DNA from: Planomonospora sp. ID67723
GTDB lineage: Bacteria; Actinomycetota; Actinomycetes; Streptosporangiales; Streptosporangiaceae
Length of the DNA: 64,000 bases
NCBI RefSeq assembly: GCF_015711605.1
Contig: NZ_JABTEZ010000002.1
Coordinates: forward strand, 930,001 to 994,000
Reading direction: 5' to 3'
The notes under the pieces are model-generated. The model was given only the letters and a program-made list of their open reading frames with translations. It did not search any database and had not been told where the DNA came from. Made by a program: the position numbers and the translations under genes. This document shows, in pieces, positions 52,236-62,591 of this stretch (its first letter is position 1; each line of letters starts with the position of its first letter).

Positions 52236-52844
52236 GTGTTCACCGGAATCATCGAAGAGCTGGGGGAGATATCCTCCGTCGAACCGCTGCGGGACGCCGC
52301 GCGGATGGCGATCCGAGGCGAGGTCGTCACCGCCGACGCCCGCCACGGCGACTCGATCGCGGTCAACGGCGTCTGCCTGACCGTGGTGGACGTCACCGGC
52401 GAGGTGTTCACCGCCGACGTCATGAAGGAGACCCTGGACCGCAGCAGCCTCGGCGCGCTGCGCCCCGGTTCCCCGGTCAACCTGGAACGCGCGGTCCGCG
52501 CCGACCAGCGTCTCGGCGGTCACATCGTCCAGGGGCACGTGGACGGCACCGGCACGCTGCTGTCGAGGGAGCCGGACGAGCACTGGGAGGTCGTGCGGAT
52601 CTCGCTGCCGGACGGGCTCAACCGCTACGTGGTCGAGAAGGGCTCGATCGCGGTGGACGGCGTCAGCCTCACCGTGGCGGGCGTGGACGCCGAGGCGTTC
52701 TGGGTCAGCCTGATCCCGACCACCCTGGCGCTGACCACCCTGGGCGCCAAGCAGCCCGGCGACCCGGTCAACCTCGAGGTCGACGTGATCGCCAAGCACG
52801 TGGAGAAGCTCGTCGGCGCCTACGGACTGGGAGGCCGGGCGTGA
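52236..52844 (+). CDS. ribE: Riboflavin synthase, alpha chain
   Basis: Joins two lumazine molecules to riboflavin; 202 residues in two homologous lumazine-binding halves. FTGIIEELG at the start, the two repeats VNGVCLTVVDV and VDGVSLTVAGV, and RLGGHIVQGHVDGTG. GTG at 52236 gives the conserved N-terminus and has AGGAG eight bases upstream; GTG at 52230 sits too close. The stop overlaps ribM by GTGA. Confidence 0.95.
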   Translation: MFTGIIEELGEISSVEPLRDAARMAIRGEVVTADARHGDSIAVNGVCLTVVDVTGEVFTADVMKETLDRSSLGALRPGSPVNLERAVRADQRLGGHIVQGHVDGTGTLLSREPDEHWEVVRISLPDGLNRYVVEKGSIAVDGVSLTVAGVDAEAFWVSLIPTTLALTTLGAKQPGDPVNLEVDVIAKHVEKLVGAYGLGGRA

Positions 52845-53503
52845 ACTGGGCACAGGCGGGATTCGAGCTGTTCGGGGTCAAGGTCCTCTGGACCGACCTG
52901 GTCGGCAACGTGGCCGCGCTGGCCACCGTGCTGCTGGCGATCCGCAAGTCGATCTGGACCTGGCCGGTGCAGCTGACCGGTTCGGTCCTGCTGCTCGTCG
53001 CCTCGATCAGCGCCCACATCACCGGCAACGCCCTCAAGCAGGTCATGTTCGGGGTGCTGGCGGTCTACGGCTGGTGGAAGTGGTCGCGCGGTACCTCCGG
53101 CGGGCAGGAGCTGGCCGTACGGCCGGCGACCTCGTTCGAGCGGCTCGCCCTGGTCGCGGTGATGCTCGCGGGCACCGCCGTGGCGGGCGTGTTGTTCTAC
53201 GTGTTCAAGCTGTCGTGGGGCGTGAAGGCCCCCGGGCTCCAGGGGTACGCCCTCGTCGCCGCCGACGCCTACATCTTCGTCGGCAGCGCGGTCGCGACCT
53301 GGGCGCAGGGCCGTGCCCTGGTCGACTTCTGGATCATCTGGGTGGCCGTCGACCTGGTCGGCGTGCCGCTGGCGTTCAGCTCGGGACTGTATGTGTCAGG
53401 GGCCGTGTACGGGATCTTCTTCGTGCTCGTGCTCGTCGGATTCGCCAACTGGCTCAAGGAGTACCGCTCCCGGAGCGTGCTCGTTCTTAAGGAGGCCGCG
53501 TGA
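52841..53503 (+). CDS. ribM: RibM/PnuX-type riboflavin transporter (PnuC family)
   Basis: 220 residues with about seven membrane segments (for example [57 protein letters not shown]). The WxxWP and late FxxWxxVD regions are those of the PnuC family. The position between ribE and ribBA is the one known for RibM of Streptomyces and PnuX of Corynebacterium, so riboflavin rather than nicotinamide riboside is the likely substrate. GTG at 52841 overlaps the ribE stop; the stop overlaps ribBA. Confidence 0.82.
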   Translation: MNWAQAGFELFGVKVLWTDLVGNVAALATVLLAIRKSIWTWPVQLTGSVLLLVASISAHITGNALKQVMFGVLAVYGWWKWSRGTSGGQELAVRPATSFERLALVAVMLAGTAVAGVLFYVFKLSWGVKAPGLQGYALVAADAYIFVGSAVATWAQGRALVDFWIIWVAVDLVGVPLAFSSGLYVSGAVYGIFFVLVLVGFANWLKEYRSRSVLVLKEAA

Positions 53504-54710
53504 CCATGCTGGACCCGATCGAGCGGGCGATCGCCGACATTCGCGACGGCAGGCCCGTCGTGGTCGTCGACGACGAGAACCGCGAGAACGAGGGCGACAT
53601 CATCTTCGCCGCGGCGAAGGCCACTCCGGAGTTGCTGGCCTTCACCATCCGGCACACCAGCGGCGTCATCTGCGTCTCGATGCCCGGCGAGGACCTCGAC
53701 CGGCTCGGCCTGCCGCTGATGGTCCACGACAACCGCGAGCGCATGCGCACCGCCTACACGATCAGTGTGGACGCCCGCGACGGCGTGACCACCGGCATCT
53801 CGGCCTCCGACCGGGCCAGGACCATCCGCACCCTGTGCGACTCGGCGACCGAGCCGTTCGAGCTGGTCCGGCCCGGCCACGTCTTCCCGCTGCGCTACCG
53901 GGAGGGCGGCGTGCTGGTCCGGCGCGGCCACACCGAGGCGGCCGTCGACCTGTCCCGGCTGGCAGGGCTGAGCCCGGCGGGCGCGCTCGCCGAGGTCGTC
54001 AACGACGACGGGACCATGAAGCGCCTGCCGGAGCTGCGCGAGTTCTGCGACGAGCACGGCCTGGCGCTGGTCTCCATCGAGCAGCTGGTGGAGTTCCGGC
54101 GCAGGACCGAGCAGATGGTGACCCGGGTCGCCGAGACGCTGATCCCCAACCGCCACGGGATGTGGCGCGCCTACGGCTACTCCAGTGCCCTGGACGGCGG
54201 CGAGCACCTGGCCCTGGTCTACGGCGACCTCGGCGACGGGGAGGACATCCTGGTCCGGGCGCACTCCGAGTGCCTCACCGGGGACGTGCTCGGCTCGCTG
54301 CGGTGCGACTGCGGGGTGCAGCTGGACCACGCGATGGCGCGGATCGCCGAGGAGGGGCGCGGGGTGGTGGTCTACCTGCGCGGGCACGAGGGGCGCGGGA
54401 TCGGGCTGCTGGCCAAGCTGCGCGCGTACGGCCTGCAGGACAACGGCAGCGACACCGTGGACGCCAACCTGGAGCTCGGCCTGCCGGTGGACGCCCGCGA
54501 GTTCTCCAACGCCGGGCAGATGCTCGCCGACCTGGGTGTGAAGTCGGTCCGGCTGCTGACCAACAACCCGGCCAAGATGCGCGGCATGGACGGCTACGGG
54601 GTGAAGGTCCTGGGCCGCGAGGCGACGCCGGTGGCGATGAACCCGTACAACGAGAAGTACCTGCTGGCCAAGCGCGACCGCCTGGGCCACGACATCGGGG
54701 AGGAGATCGC

Positions 54711-54714
<4 letters not shown>
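53500..54714 (+). CDS. ribBA: Bifunctional DHBP synthase / GTP cyclohydrolase II
   Basis: 404 residues. RibB half (1-200): [64 protein letters not shown]. RibA half (205-404): zinc cysteines in [47 protein letters not shown] at 53500 overlaps the ribM stop; ATG at 53506 is an alternative. The C-terminal GEEIA is repeated at the end of the two following repeat units. Confidence 0.95.
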
Positions 54715-55341
<627 letters not shown>

Positions 55342-55348
55342 CCGTGAC

Positions 55349-55373
55349 GCCGGGCGGTGCGGAGCCGCCCGGC
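55349..55373 (+). terminator. Hairpin after ribH
   Basis: Perfect nine-bp stem GCCGGGCGG / CCGCCCGGC with a seven-base loop, eight bases after the stop. No T-tract; probable end of the rib transcript. Confidence 0.55.
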
Positions 55374-55463
55374 GCCGGTGGCGTGAGCGGGGGCGCCGAG
55401 GGCGTGCGGTAGGTTTCCATCGGCGTCCGACCGGCCGTTTCGTCGAAGGAAAGTGATCTGCAG

Positions 55464-55922
55464 GTGAGCTCCGAGAGGGTCCCCCCGCCCGCCCTGCCCG
55501 TCGTGTGGCGGCCGAGGAAGGGCCGGATCGTGGCGTACGGGCTCGCCGCGCTGCTCATGGTGGGGGCCGTGGTGATGGCGGTCTTCCTGCCGCCGCCGTT
55601 CAAGCTCCCGGACAAGATCGGGGTGATCCTGTTCGCCGGGCTGGTCGCCTGGGTGCTGCACCTTCTGGGCCGGTGCAGGGTGGAGGCCGACGAGCGGGGG
55701 ATCACCCTGGTCAACGCCCTGCGGGTGCACCGCTACGAGTGGCCGGAGGTGCTCTCGGTCACGCTGGTCGAGGGCGAGCCCTGGGCGAAGATCGACTTCT
55801 CCGACGGGATGACCATCGGGGCGATGGGACTCCAGGGGTCGGAGAAGGCGCGGACCGCCTACCAGGTCATGGAGCTCGCCGCCCTCATCCACGAGCGTGG
55901 CGAGGCCGACGAGGTCCGCTGA
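55464..55922 (+). CDS. PH-domain membrane protein
   Basis: 152 residues. Two adjacent membrane segments (IVAYGLAALLMVGAVVMAVF and IGVILFAGLVAWVLHLL) are followed by a bacterial PH-like domain (CRVEADERGITLVNALRVHR, YEWPEVLSVTLVEGEPWAKI). This is the layout often found next to ribH in actinomycetes. Function unknown. GTG at 55464 with GGAAAG upstream. Converges with a GGDEF/EAL gene at a hairpin. Confidence 0.85.
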   Translation: MSSERVPPPALPVVWRPRKGRIVAYGLAALLMVGAVVMAVFLPPPFKLPDKIGVILFAGLVAWVLHLLGRCRVEADERGITLVNALRVHRYEWPEVLSVTLVEGEPWAKIDFSDGMTIGAMGLQGSEKARTAYQVMELAALIHERGEADEVR

Positions 55923-55938
55923 CCGCTCGGGGGCTGTG

Positions 55939-55971
55939 GTGACGGGCCGTGCGGAGCACGCCCCGTCACCG
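55939..55971. terminator. Convergent terminator hairpin
   Basis: GGTGACGGG (55939-55947) pairs with CCCGTCACC (55963-55971); inner bases pair with a single mismatch around GGA. It lies between two convergent stops and can serve both strands. Confidence 0.65.
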
Positions 55972-55975
55972 TGAC

Positions 55976-58327
55976 CTATCCGGCCAGCGCGGGCCGTTCC
56001 CAGGAGCTCGGGTCCGGGCTCTCGGCGCGCGTGTCCAGAATCTGCTCGATGTTGCCGACCGACAGCGGCGGCGCGAAGTGGAAGCCCTGGGCCAGCCGGT
56101 AGCCCAGCTGGTACAGCCGTTCCGCCTGCTCGGCGGTCTCCACGCCCTCGGCCACCGCCCGCAGCCGCATCACCTGGGCGATGTGCGCCAGCGAGCTGGC
56201 GATCGCCGCCTGCTCGGCGGTGCCGGTCACCCCGTCGATGAACAGCTTGTCGACCTTCAGCACGTCCACCGGGCAGGTGCGCAGCAGGCCCAGAGAGGAG
56301 TGCCCGGTGCCGAAGTCGTCCAGGGCGATGGGCACGCCCAGTGCCTGGACGGCCTGCACCGTCTCCAGCGCGGGCCCGCCGTCGAACACGGCCGTCTCGG
56401 TGATCTCCAGCAGCAGGTCGGCCGGACGCAGCCCGGTCGCCTCCAGCGCCTCGGCCACCGTCTGCCCGAACGCCGGCTCACGCAACTGCCGGGCCGAGAC
56501 GTTCACACTCATCTTCGCCGGCGCCGCATCGCCGTAGCGCTGCTTCCAGGCCGCCATCTGCCGGCAGGCCTCACCCAGCACCCAGGCCCCCACCTCCACG
56601 ATCATCCCGGTGCGCTCGGCCACCGGGATGAACTCCGCCGGAGAGACCAGACCCCGCTCGGGATGGCGCCAGCGCACCAGCGCCTCCACCCCCGACAGCC
56701 CCCCGCCGGGCAGCGTGACCACCGGCTGGTACAGCAGGAACAGCTCCCCGGCGCTCAGCGCGTGCCGCAGCTCCGCGCCCACCCGGGCGTGCTCCACCGC
56801 CCGGGTGTCCATGTCGTCGGTATAGCGCACATAACGGCTCTTGCCCTGCTCCTTGGCGGCGTACATGGCCACGTCGGCGCGGCGCAGCAGCTCGCTGGCG
56901 TCCATGCCGGACCCGCCGTCGACCAGGCCGATGCTGGCCTGCACCAGCAGCTCGTGACCGCTCGCACGCACCGGGGCGCCGAGCGCCGCGATGATCCGCT
57001 CGGTGATCCGGTCGGCCTCGGCGGAGGTGACGTCGCGCAGCAGCACCGCGAACTCGTCGCCGCCCAGCCGCGCCACCGTGTCGCCGCGCCGTACGCATTC
57101 GCGCAGCCGGTCGGCCACGGCCACCAGCAGGGCGTCGCCGACCGCGTGGCCGAGCCGGTCGTTGACGGTCTTGAAGTCGTCCAGGTCGATCAGGGCCAGC
57201 GCGACGCCGCGGTGCGGGGACTCCGCCAGCGCGCCCACGGCCCGGTCGGTGAACAGGGCCCGGTTGGCCAGCCGGGTCAGCGCGTCGTGGGTGGCCTGGT
57301 GGGACAGCTGGTCCTGGAGGCTGGCGTTGTCGTAGAAGGACACGATCTGGCGGAGCACCACCAGGGCGGTGATCGCGATCGTCCCGGCCGCGATCACACC
57401 GATCTGCGGGTCGGACTGGTGGGCAGAGATCAGCAGCAGGATGTCGGCTGCCGCGACCGCCGCGTACGGCAGCAGGCTGAACGGCCGCCGCCCCCGCTGC
57501 GGGGCGGCGGCCGGCGCGGCCGCGACCCGGCGCTGCCGTTCGACGGCCAGGCCGGTGAAGAAGGCGATGAGCGGGACGCCGACGTGAGTGGTGGCGAGGT
57601 AGGGCTTGGCGTGCAGGAGCGGGGCGAGCGCGCTGCTCGCCGCGCCCGCGACGACCGACATCCCCAGGGCCGTCAGGACGCTGCGGTGCAGCGGGCCGGC
57701 GCCGGTCAGCACCAGCTTGACGGCGGTGAGCACCTCGACGAAGCACAGCGCGATGACCAGGAGCACGGTCCAGGACGAACCCGTGGCGTCCATCACGTCC
57801 GGCCCGGCGCGCAGCACCAGGTGCCATGCGAACAGCGCCGCGGCCAGCATGACGACTCCCGCGTCGAGCCCCAGAGTCAGCAGCGCCCTGCGGGAGCGCT
57901 GCCTGATCGGCAGCTTCAGCAGCGCCCAGATGGTGATCAGCAGGGCGCCGAGGTACAGCCCCATGGTCAGCGGCCCGACGTACCGCATCGAGACGCCCGG
58001 TGTGGTGAACATGTCATAGACGCCGTTCACCAGTCCGGCCGAGAGCAGCGCCATGGAGATGCCGAGCCGCCGCCAGAACGTCCGTCCCACCGGGGTCAGC
58101 GACGCGGATCGCGAGACGCGCACGCATGCCGTCGCGGCGAGGAGGACGGAGACGACCACCGGGATCCAGGCCACCATGGGCCACGCCGGAGGCAGCACCA
58201 GACCGAGGGCGAACCAGCCGAGGCTGAACACGCAGATCGCGCCGAGCGTCCACAGCATGGGCCGTGCCCGGGCGCGGTCCAGGAGGGCGCTCGGCGATGC
58301 GGGCCATCCCCGCAGAGCACCTGTCAT
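55976..58327 (-). CDS. Membrane GGDEF/EAL c-di-GMP enzyme
   Basis: 783 residues with about eight membrane segments (25-330), GGDEF domain (about 340-500) and EAL domain (about 515-765). The cyclase site is intact: DLDDFKTVND and GGDEF at 422-426, with RxxD (RRGD 413-416). The EAL site is also intact: EALVRW, SVNVSARQL, EITETAV, LDDFGTGHSSL, EGVE. Both synthesis and breakdown of c-di-GMP are possible. Same general layout as the 38428-40743 protein, so they are probably paralogues. Confidence 0.9.
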   Translation of the reverse strand: MTGALRGWPASPSALLDRARARPMLWTLGAICVFSLGWFALGLVLPPAWPMVAWIPVVVSVLLAATACVRVSRSASLTPVGRTFWRRLGISMALLSAGLVNGVYDMFTTPGVSMRYVGPLTMGLYLGALLITIWALLKLPIRQRSRRALLTLGLDAGVVMLAAALFAWHLVLRAGPDVMDATGSSWTVLLVIALCFVEVLTAVKLVLTGAGPLHRSVLTALGMSVVAGAASSALAPLLHAKPYLATTHVGVPLIAFFTGLAVERQRRVAAAPAAAPQRGRRPFSLLPYAAVAAADILLLISAHQSDPQIGVIAAGTIAITALVVLRQIVSFYDNASLQDQLSHQATHDALTRLANRALFTDRAVGALAESPHRGVALALIDLDDFKTVNDRLGHAVGDALLVAVADRLRECVRRGDTVARLGGDEFAVLLRDVTSAEADRITERIIAALGAPVRASGHELLVQASIGLVDGGSGMDASELLRRADVAMYAAKEQGKSRYVRYTDDMDTRAVEHARVGAELRHALSAGELFLLYQPVVTLPGGGLSGVEALVRWRHPERGLVSPAEFIPVAERTGMIVEVGAWVLGEACRQMAAWKQRYGDAAPAKMSVNVSARQLREPAFGQTVAEALEATGLRPADLLLEITETAVFDGGPALETVQAVQALGVPIALDDFGTGHSSLGLLRTCPVDVLKVDKLFIDGVTGTAEQAAIASSLAHIAQVMRLRAVAEGVETAEQAERLYQLGYRLAQGFHFAPPLSVGNIEQILDTRAESPDPSSWERPALAG

Positions 58328-58433
58328 CGTTCAACCCTCCGTCGCACCTCGGCCATCCTCCGTGACGGAGGTAACCATCGGCGGGCGGGGGCCGGTTCTG
58401 AGGGGTTCGCCTCCCCGGAGCCGCGCAGGAGGG

Positions 58434-59102
58434 TCAGGTCTCCTCGGAGAACCGCTCGGTCTTGTCGGTGTCCCCCGCCACGAGCAGGGTGTCGCCGGAG
58501 CGGATGACGGTCTCGGAGGTGGCGTAGGTGAATCCGGTGCCGGGTTTCTTGACGCCGACCACGGTCACGCCGTACTGGCTGCGGATGCCGAGCTCGGCCA
58601 GGCTCCTGCCGTCGGCCCAGCCGGGCGCCTTGGTCTTGACCAGCGCGTAGCCCTCGTCGACCTCGACGTAGTCGAGCATCCGTCCGGTGACCAGGTGCGC
58701 GACGCGCTCACCCATGTCGGCCTCGGGCTGCACCACGTGGTGGGCGCCGACCCGCTCCAGGATCCGGGCGTGCTGGCGGCTGATGGCCTTGGCCCAGATG
58801 TCGCGCAGACCGAGGTCGATCAGGATCGAGGTGGTCAGCACGCTCGACTCGATGTCGGTGCCGATGCCGACCACGGCCCGGCCGAACTCGGCGACGCCGA
58901 GCTGCGCCATCGCCTCGGAGTCGGTGGAGTCGGCGCAGACGACGTGGGTGAGCCGCCCGGAGAGCTCCTGGACGTTGCGGGAGTCGTTGTCGACGCCGAG
59001 CACCTCGACGCCGCGCACGGCGAGCTCGGTGGCGAGCGCGCCGCCGAACCGGCCGAGACCGATGACCACCACCGCGTCGCCGCGGTCTGCATTGTCAGCC
59101 AA
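58434..59102 (-). CDS. trkA: TrkA/KtrA-type potassium uptake regulator
   Basis: 222 residues. RCK_N nucleotide-binding domain starts VVVIGLGRFGGALATEL (GxGxxG) with VLGVDNDSRNV; RCK_C domain about 140-215. It gates the adjacent TrkH channel. The TTG start at 59102 overlaps the trkH stop by eight bases on the minus strand, so the two are co-translated. No ATG fits. Confidence 0.92.
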   Translation of the reverse strand: MADNADRGDAVVVIGLGRFGGALATELAVRGVEVLGVDNDSRNVQELSGRLTHVVCADSTDSEAMAQLGVAEFGRAVVGIGTDIESSVLTTSILIDLGLRDIWAKAISRQHARILERVGAHHVVQPEADMGERVAHLVTGRMLDYVEVDEGYALVKTKAPGWADGRSLAELGIRSQYGVTVVGVKKPGTGFTYATSETVIRSGDTLLVAGDTDKTERFSEET

Positions 59103-60492
59103 CGAGGGGTCGCTCCTCCGGATAGCGGAACCTGCGGGTCTGGACGTGCAGGGCGAGCGCGGCGCCGAGGGTCACCGGGCCCAGCCTGCCGACGAACATC
59201 AGGGTGGTCAGGACCAGGTGCCCGGCGGCGCCCACGTCCGCGGTGATCCCCGTGGAGAGCCCGACCGTGCCGAACGCGGAGACCACCTCGAACAGTACGC
59301 GGTCGAGGGCGAACGGCGTGAGCATCATCATCACCAGCGTGCCGATGACCACGGCGGCCACGCTGACCAGGGCGATGGTGAGCGCCTGCCGCTGCAGCTG
59401 CTCGGAGATGCGGCGGCGTCCCGCCGTGACGTCGGGCTCGCCCCGCAGCTCCGCCAGGATGACGTAGCCGAGCAGCGCGAACGTGGTCACCTTGATGCCG
59501 CCACCGGTGCTGGCGCTGCCCGCGCCGATGAACATCAGCACGTCGCTGACCAGCCAGGAGTTCTCGTGCAGCTGGGAGGTGTCGACCGAGTTCAGGCCTC
59601 CGCTGCGGGTCATCGCGCTGTGGAAGAACCCGGCCAGGATGCGCAGGCCGGGCGTGAGCGGGCCGAACGTCGCCGGGTTGTTCCACTCCAGGACCATGAT
59701 GACCAGGGCGCCGCCGAACAGCAGGATCGCGGTCATCCCCAGCGTCATCTTGGCGTGCAGCGACCAGCGGGAGGGCCGCCGCCAGTCCTTGCCCAGCACG
59801 GCGTAGACGGGGAAGCCGAGCCCCCCGGCGACCACGGCCAGTATCAGCGGCAGGCAGATCCACACGTCGCCGACGAAGCGCATCATGCTGTCGGGCCAGA
59901 GCGCGAACCCGGCGTTGGTGAACGCCGAGATCGAATGGAAGACCCCGTAGTAGGCGGCTCGGCCGAGCGGCTCGCCGTACCCGATCATGAAGCGGGCGGC
60001 GAGGACCACGGCCGTCACCGCCTCCACCACCAGGGTGACCTTGGCCACGCCCGCGATCACCTGGCGGACGTCGCCCGGCCCGAGGGTCTTGGTCTCGGCC
60101 TGGGCGTTGAGCCGCGCGCGCAGGCCGAGCTTCCCGGAGACGATCAGCGCCAGGATCGAGGCGAGCGACATGATGCCGAACCCGCCGATCTGGATCAGGG
60201 TGAGGATCACGACCTCGCCGAAGACCGTCCAGTGCGCGGCGGTGTCGTGCATGGCCAGGCCGGTGACGCACACCGCGGAGGTCGCGGTGAACAGCGCCGA
60301 GACCCAGGAGGACTCCTGGCCCTCCGCGACGGCGACCGGCAGCGAGAGCAGCGCCGTACCGGCCGCGATCACCGCGAGGAATGCGACGACGACGACTCTC
60401 GACGGAGTGTTGATCTGCCTGGACGCGTACCCCACCGGGAGAGGATACGCCCTGTCCGCCTCCGGTCCGATCATTCGTACGGTGCCCGTCAT
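59095..60492 (-). CDS. trkH: TrkH/KtrB-type potassium transporter
   Basis: 465-residue membrane protein of the Trk/Ktr superfamily with four pore motifs, including TATSAVCVTGLA, HSISAFTNAGFALW, GAGSASTGGGIKVTTFALLG and SAFGTVGLSTGITADVGAAG. The first about 40 residues are cytoplasmic. ATG at 60492 is chosen over the upstream ATG at 60585, which would overlap the divergent moxR start. Confidence 0.92.
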   Translation of the reverse strand: MTGTVRMIGPEADRAYPLPVGYASRQINTPSRVVVVAFLAVIAAGTALLSLPVAVAEGQESSWVSALFTATSAVCVTGLAMHDTAAHWTVFGEVVILTLIQIGGFGIMSLASILALIVSGKLGLRARLNAQAETKTLGPGDVRQVIAGVAKVTLVVEAVTAVVLAARFMIGYGEPLGRAAYYGVFHSISAFTNAGFALWPDSMMRFVGDVWICLPLILAVVAGGLGFPVYAVLGKDWRRPSRWSLHAKMTLGMTAILLFGGALVIMVLEWNNPATFGPLTPGLRILAGFFHSAMTRSGGLNSVDTSQLHENSWLVSDVLMFIGAGSASTGGGIKVTTFALLGYVILAELRGEPDVTAGRRRISEQLQRQALTIALVSVAAVVIGTLVMMMLTPFALDRVLFEVVSAFGTVGLSTGITADVGAAGHLVLTTLMFVGRLGPVTLGAALALHVQTRRFRYPEERPLVG

Positions 60493-60550
60493 GTCGCCCC
60501 CGGAGGGCGCGCCCTGGCTCTCCGGGATCACCCGGACGTAACCTGGGACG

Positions 60551-61444
60551 ATGCTGAGGCGGACAATCACGGCGCCGGAGGTCACCTCACCCGGGCGGCT
60601 GGCGGAGCTGCTCGACCGGGAGGCCTACCTGGCGGGGGAGGGGCTGGCCACGGCGGCGTTCCTCGCGCTGCGGATGGGCCGTCCCCTGTTCCTGGAGGGC
60701 GAGGCCGGGGTCGGCAAGACCGAGCTGGCCCGCGTGCTCGCCACCGTGCTGGACGCGCCGCTGATCCGGCTGCAGTGCTACGAGGGCCTCGACGGCCCGC
60801 AGGTCCTCTACGACTGGGACTTCGCCCGCCAGCTCCTGCACCTCAAGGCCGCCGAGGCCGGCGGGGTCACCGACGCCGCCCGGCTGGAGGGAGAGGTCTA
60901 CGACCGGCGCTTCCTGATCGCCAGGCCGCTGCTGCGGGCCGTCGAGACCCAGCCCTGCGTGCTGCTCATCGACGAGATCGACCGGGCGGACGTCGAGTTC
61001 GAGGCGATCCTGCTGGAGGTCCTGTCCGATTTCGCGATCTCCGTCCCGGAGCTGGGCACGATCCGCGCCCAGACCCCGCCGGTGGTCGTGCTGACCTCCA
61101 ACCGCACCCGCGAGGTCCACGACGCGCTGAAACGGCGCTGCCTCTACCACTGGCTGGAGCACCCCTCCTTCGATCGGGAGGTGGCGATCCTGCTGCGTAG
61201 GCTCCCGGAGTGCTCGCGGGCCCTCGCCGAGCAGGTCGCCGGGGTGGCCGGGAGGCTCCGCGGGGCGGGCCTGGTCAAGCCGCCGGGGATCGCCGAGTCC
61301 CTCGACTGGACCGAGGCGCTGCTCACCCTCGGCGCCCGTGAGCTGGACCCCGGCCTGGCCGCGGCCACGCTGGGCGCCCTGCTCAAGCACCGCGAGGACC
61401 ACGAGGCCGTGCTGGGGAACGGGCTGCTCGGTGCCCCCCGCTGA
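60551..61444 (+). CDS. MoxR/CoxD-type AAA ATPase
   Basis: 297 residues. Walker A LEGEAGVGKTEL (about 49-60), Walker B VLLIDEIDRAD, sensor VVVLTSNRTREVHDALKRRC with the arginine finger. Together with the following VWA protein it forms the MoxR-VWA pair that inserts metal into large enzymes; CoxD/CoxE of CO-dehydrogenase-type enzymes is the nearest known pair. ATG at 60551. No target enzyme is in the window. Confidence 0.92.
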   Translation: MLRRTITAPEVTSPGRLAELLDREAYLAGEGLATAAFLALRMGRPLFLEGEAGVGKTELARVLATVLDAPLIRLQCYEGLDGPQVLYDWDFARQLLHLKAAEAGGVTDAARLEGEVYDRRFLIARPLLRAVETQPCVLLIDEIDRADVEFEAILLEVLSDFAISVPELGTIRAQTPPVVVLTSNRTREVHDALKRRCLYHWLEHPSFDREVAILLRRLPECSRALAEQVAGVAGRLRGAGLVKPPGIAESLDWTEALLTLGARELDPGLAAATLGALLKHREDHEAVLGNGLLGAPR

Positions 61445-62591
61445 CGATCCCGCCGACGGCGTGATCGGAGACGGCGTGATCGGAGACATGGTCGCGGTCA
61501 TGACGGGGTTCGCCAGGACGCTGCGGGCCGCCGGGGTCCCCGCCGACCACGAGCGGACCCAGGGCCTGCTGCGGGCCCTGTCCCACCTGGACGCCGCCCG
61601 GCCCGGCGACGTCTACTGGGCGGGCCGGCTCACCCTGTGCGCCTCCGCCGACGACCTGCCCCGCTACGACAGGGTGTTCCGGGCCTACTTCGGCGGCCTG
61701 CGCGCCGGCCGGGCGCGCCCGGCCGGCGTCACCGTCACCCGGCACACCGCGGACCTCTCCGGCGGGGCCCCGGGCGGACGGGAGGAGGGCCCGCCGCTCG
61801 CCGCCGGGGCGAGCCCGGCGGAGGTGCTGCGCCACCGCGACGTGGCGAAGATGACCGCGGCGGAGCTGGCCGAGGCGCACCGGCTGATCGCCCTGCTCGC
61901 GCCCGCGCGGGAGCGCCGCGAGTCGCGGCGCTTCCGGCCGTCGCGCCGGGGACGTCTCGACGCCCGCCGGACGATCCGGGAGACCCTCCGGCGGGGCGGG
62001 GAGATCGCGGCGCTCCGCTACCGGACGCACCGGACCAGGCCCCGCCGGGTGGTGCTGCTGGTCGACGTGAGCGGCTCCATGACGCCGTACGCCGACACAC
62101 TGCTCCGCCTCGCCCACGCGCTGGTCCGGTCCGCGCCCCGCGCCACCGAGGTGTTCAGCGCGGGTACCCGGCTCACGCGGCTCACCGCGGAGCTGCGCCA
62201 TCGTGACCCGGCCACCGCGATGGACGCCGTCTCGCGCGCCGTGCCCGACTGGAGCGGCGGCACCCGGCTCGGTGAGGAACTGCGCGGGCTGCTGGCCCTG
62301 GGCGACGCCCGGGGGGCGACGGTGGTGATCGCCTCCGACGGCTGGGAGCGCGGCGACGTCTCGCTGCTCGGTGCGGAGATGGCCAGGCTGTCCCGTACGG
62401 CGCACCGGGTGATCTGGGTGAACCCGCACAAGGGCCGGGAGGGCTATCAGCCGCTCACCGCGGGGATGCGCGCGGCGCTGCCGTACGTCGACGACTTCGT
62501 GGCCGGGCACAGCCTGGCCGCCTTCGAGGAGCTGGCCGGGATGCTGGCGGGGGCGTACGTCGGGTCGCCGCGGGGCAGGAGGTCTCCATGA
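61431..62591 (+). CDS. CoxE-like VWA-domain protein
   Basis: 386 residues from GTG at 61431, which overlaps the MoxR gene by 14 bases. ATG at 61488 (367 residues) is equally possible. Conserved N-terminal region GFARTLRAAGVPADHERTQG and LYW-like region, Arg-rich middle (SRRFRPSRRGRLDARRTIRE), and the VWA domain with the metal site LLVDVSGSMTPY and late VIASDGWERGD. The codons before 61488 contain a 15-base in-frame repeat (GACGGCGTGATCGGA twice), giving several possible starts. Confidence 0.9.
   Translation: MPPADDPADGVIGDGVIGDMVAVMTGFARTLRAAGVPADHERTQGLLRALSHLDAARPGDVYWAGRLTLCASADDLPRYDRVFRAYFGGLRAGRARPAGVTVTRHTADLSGGAPGGREEGPPLAAGASPAEVLRHRDVAKMTAAELAEAHRLIALLAPARERRESRRFRPSRRGRLDARRTIRETLRRGGEIAALRYRTHRTRPRRVVLLVDVSGSMTPYADTLLRLAHALVRSAPRATEVFSAGTRLTRLTAELRHRDPATAMDAVSRAVPDWSGGTRLGEELRGLLALGDARGATVVIASDGWERGDVSLLGAEMARLSRTAHRVIWVNPHKGREGYQPLTAGMRAALPYVDDFVAGHSLAAFEELAGMLAGAYVGSPRGRRSP

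Noticed and set aside
58363-58374. BldD-box-like TGAC...GTAA upstream of the third GGDEF gene
   Set aside because: The half-sites are four bases apart instead of five, so it does not fit the BldD consensus.
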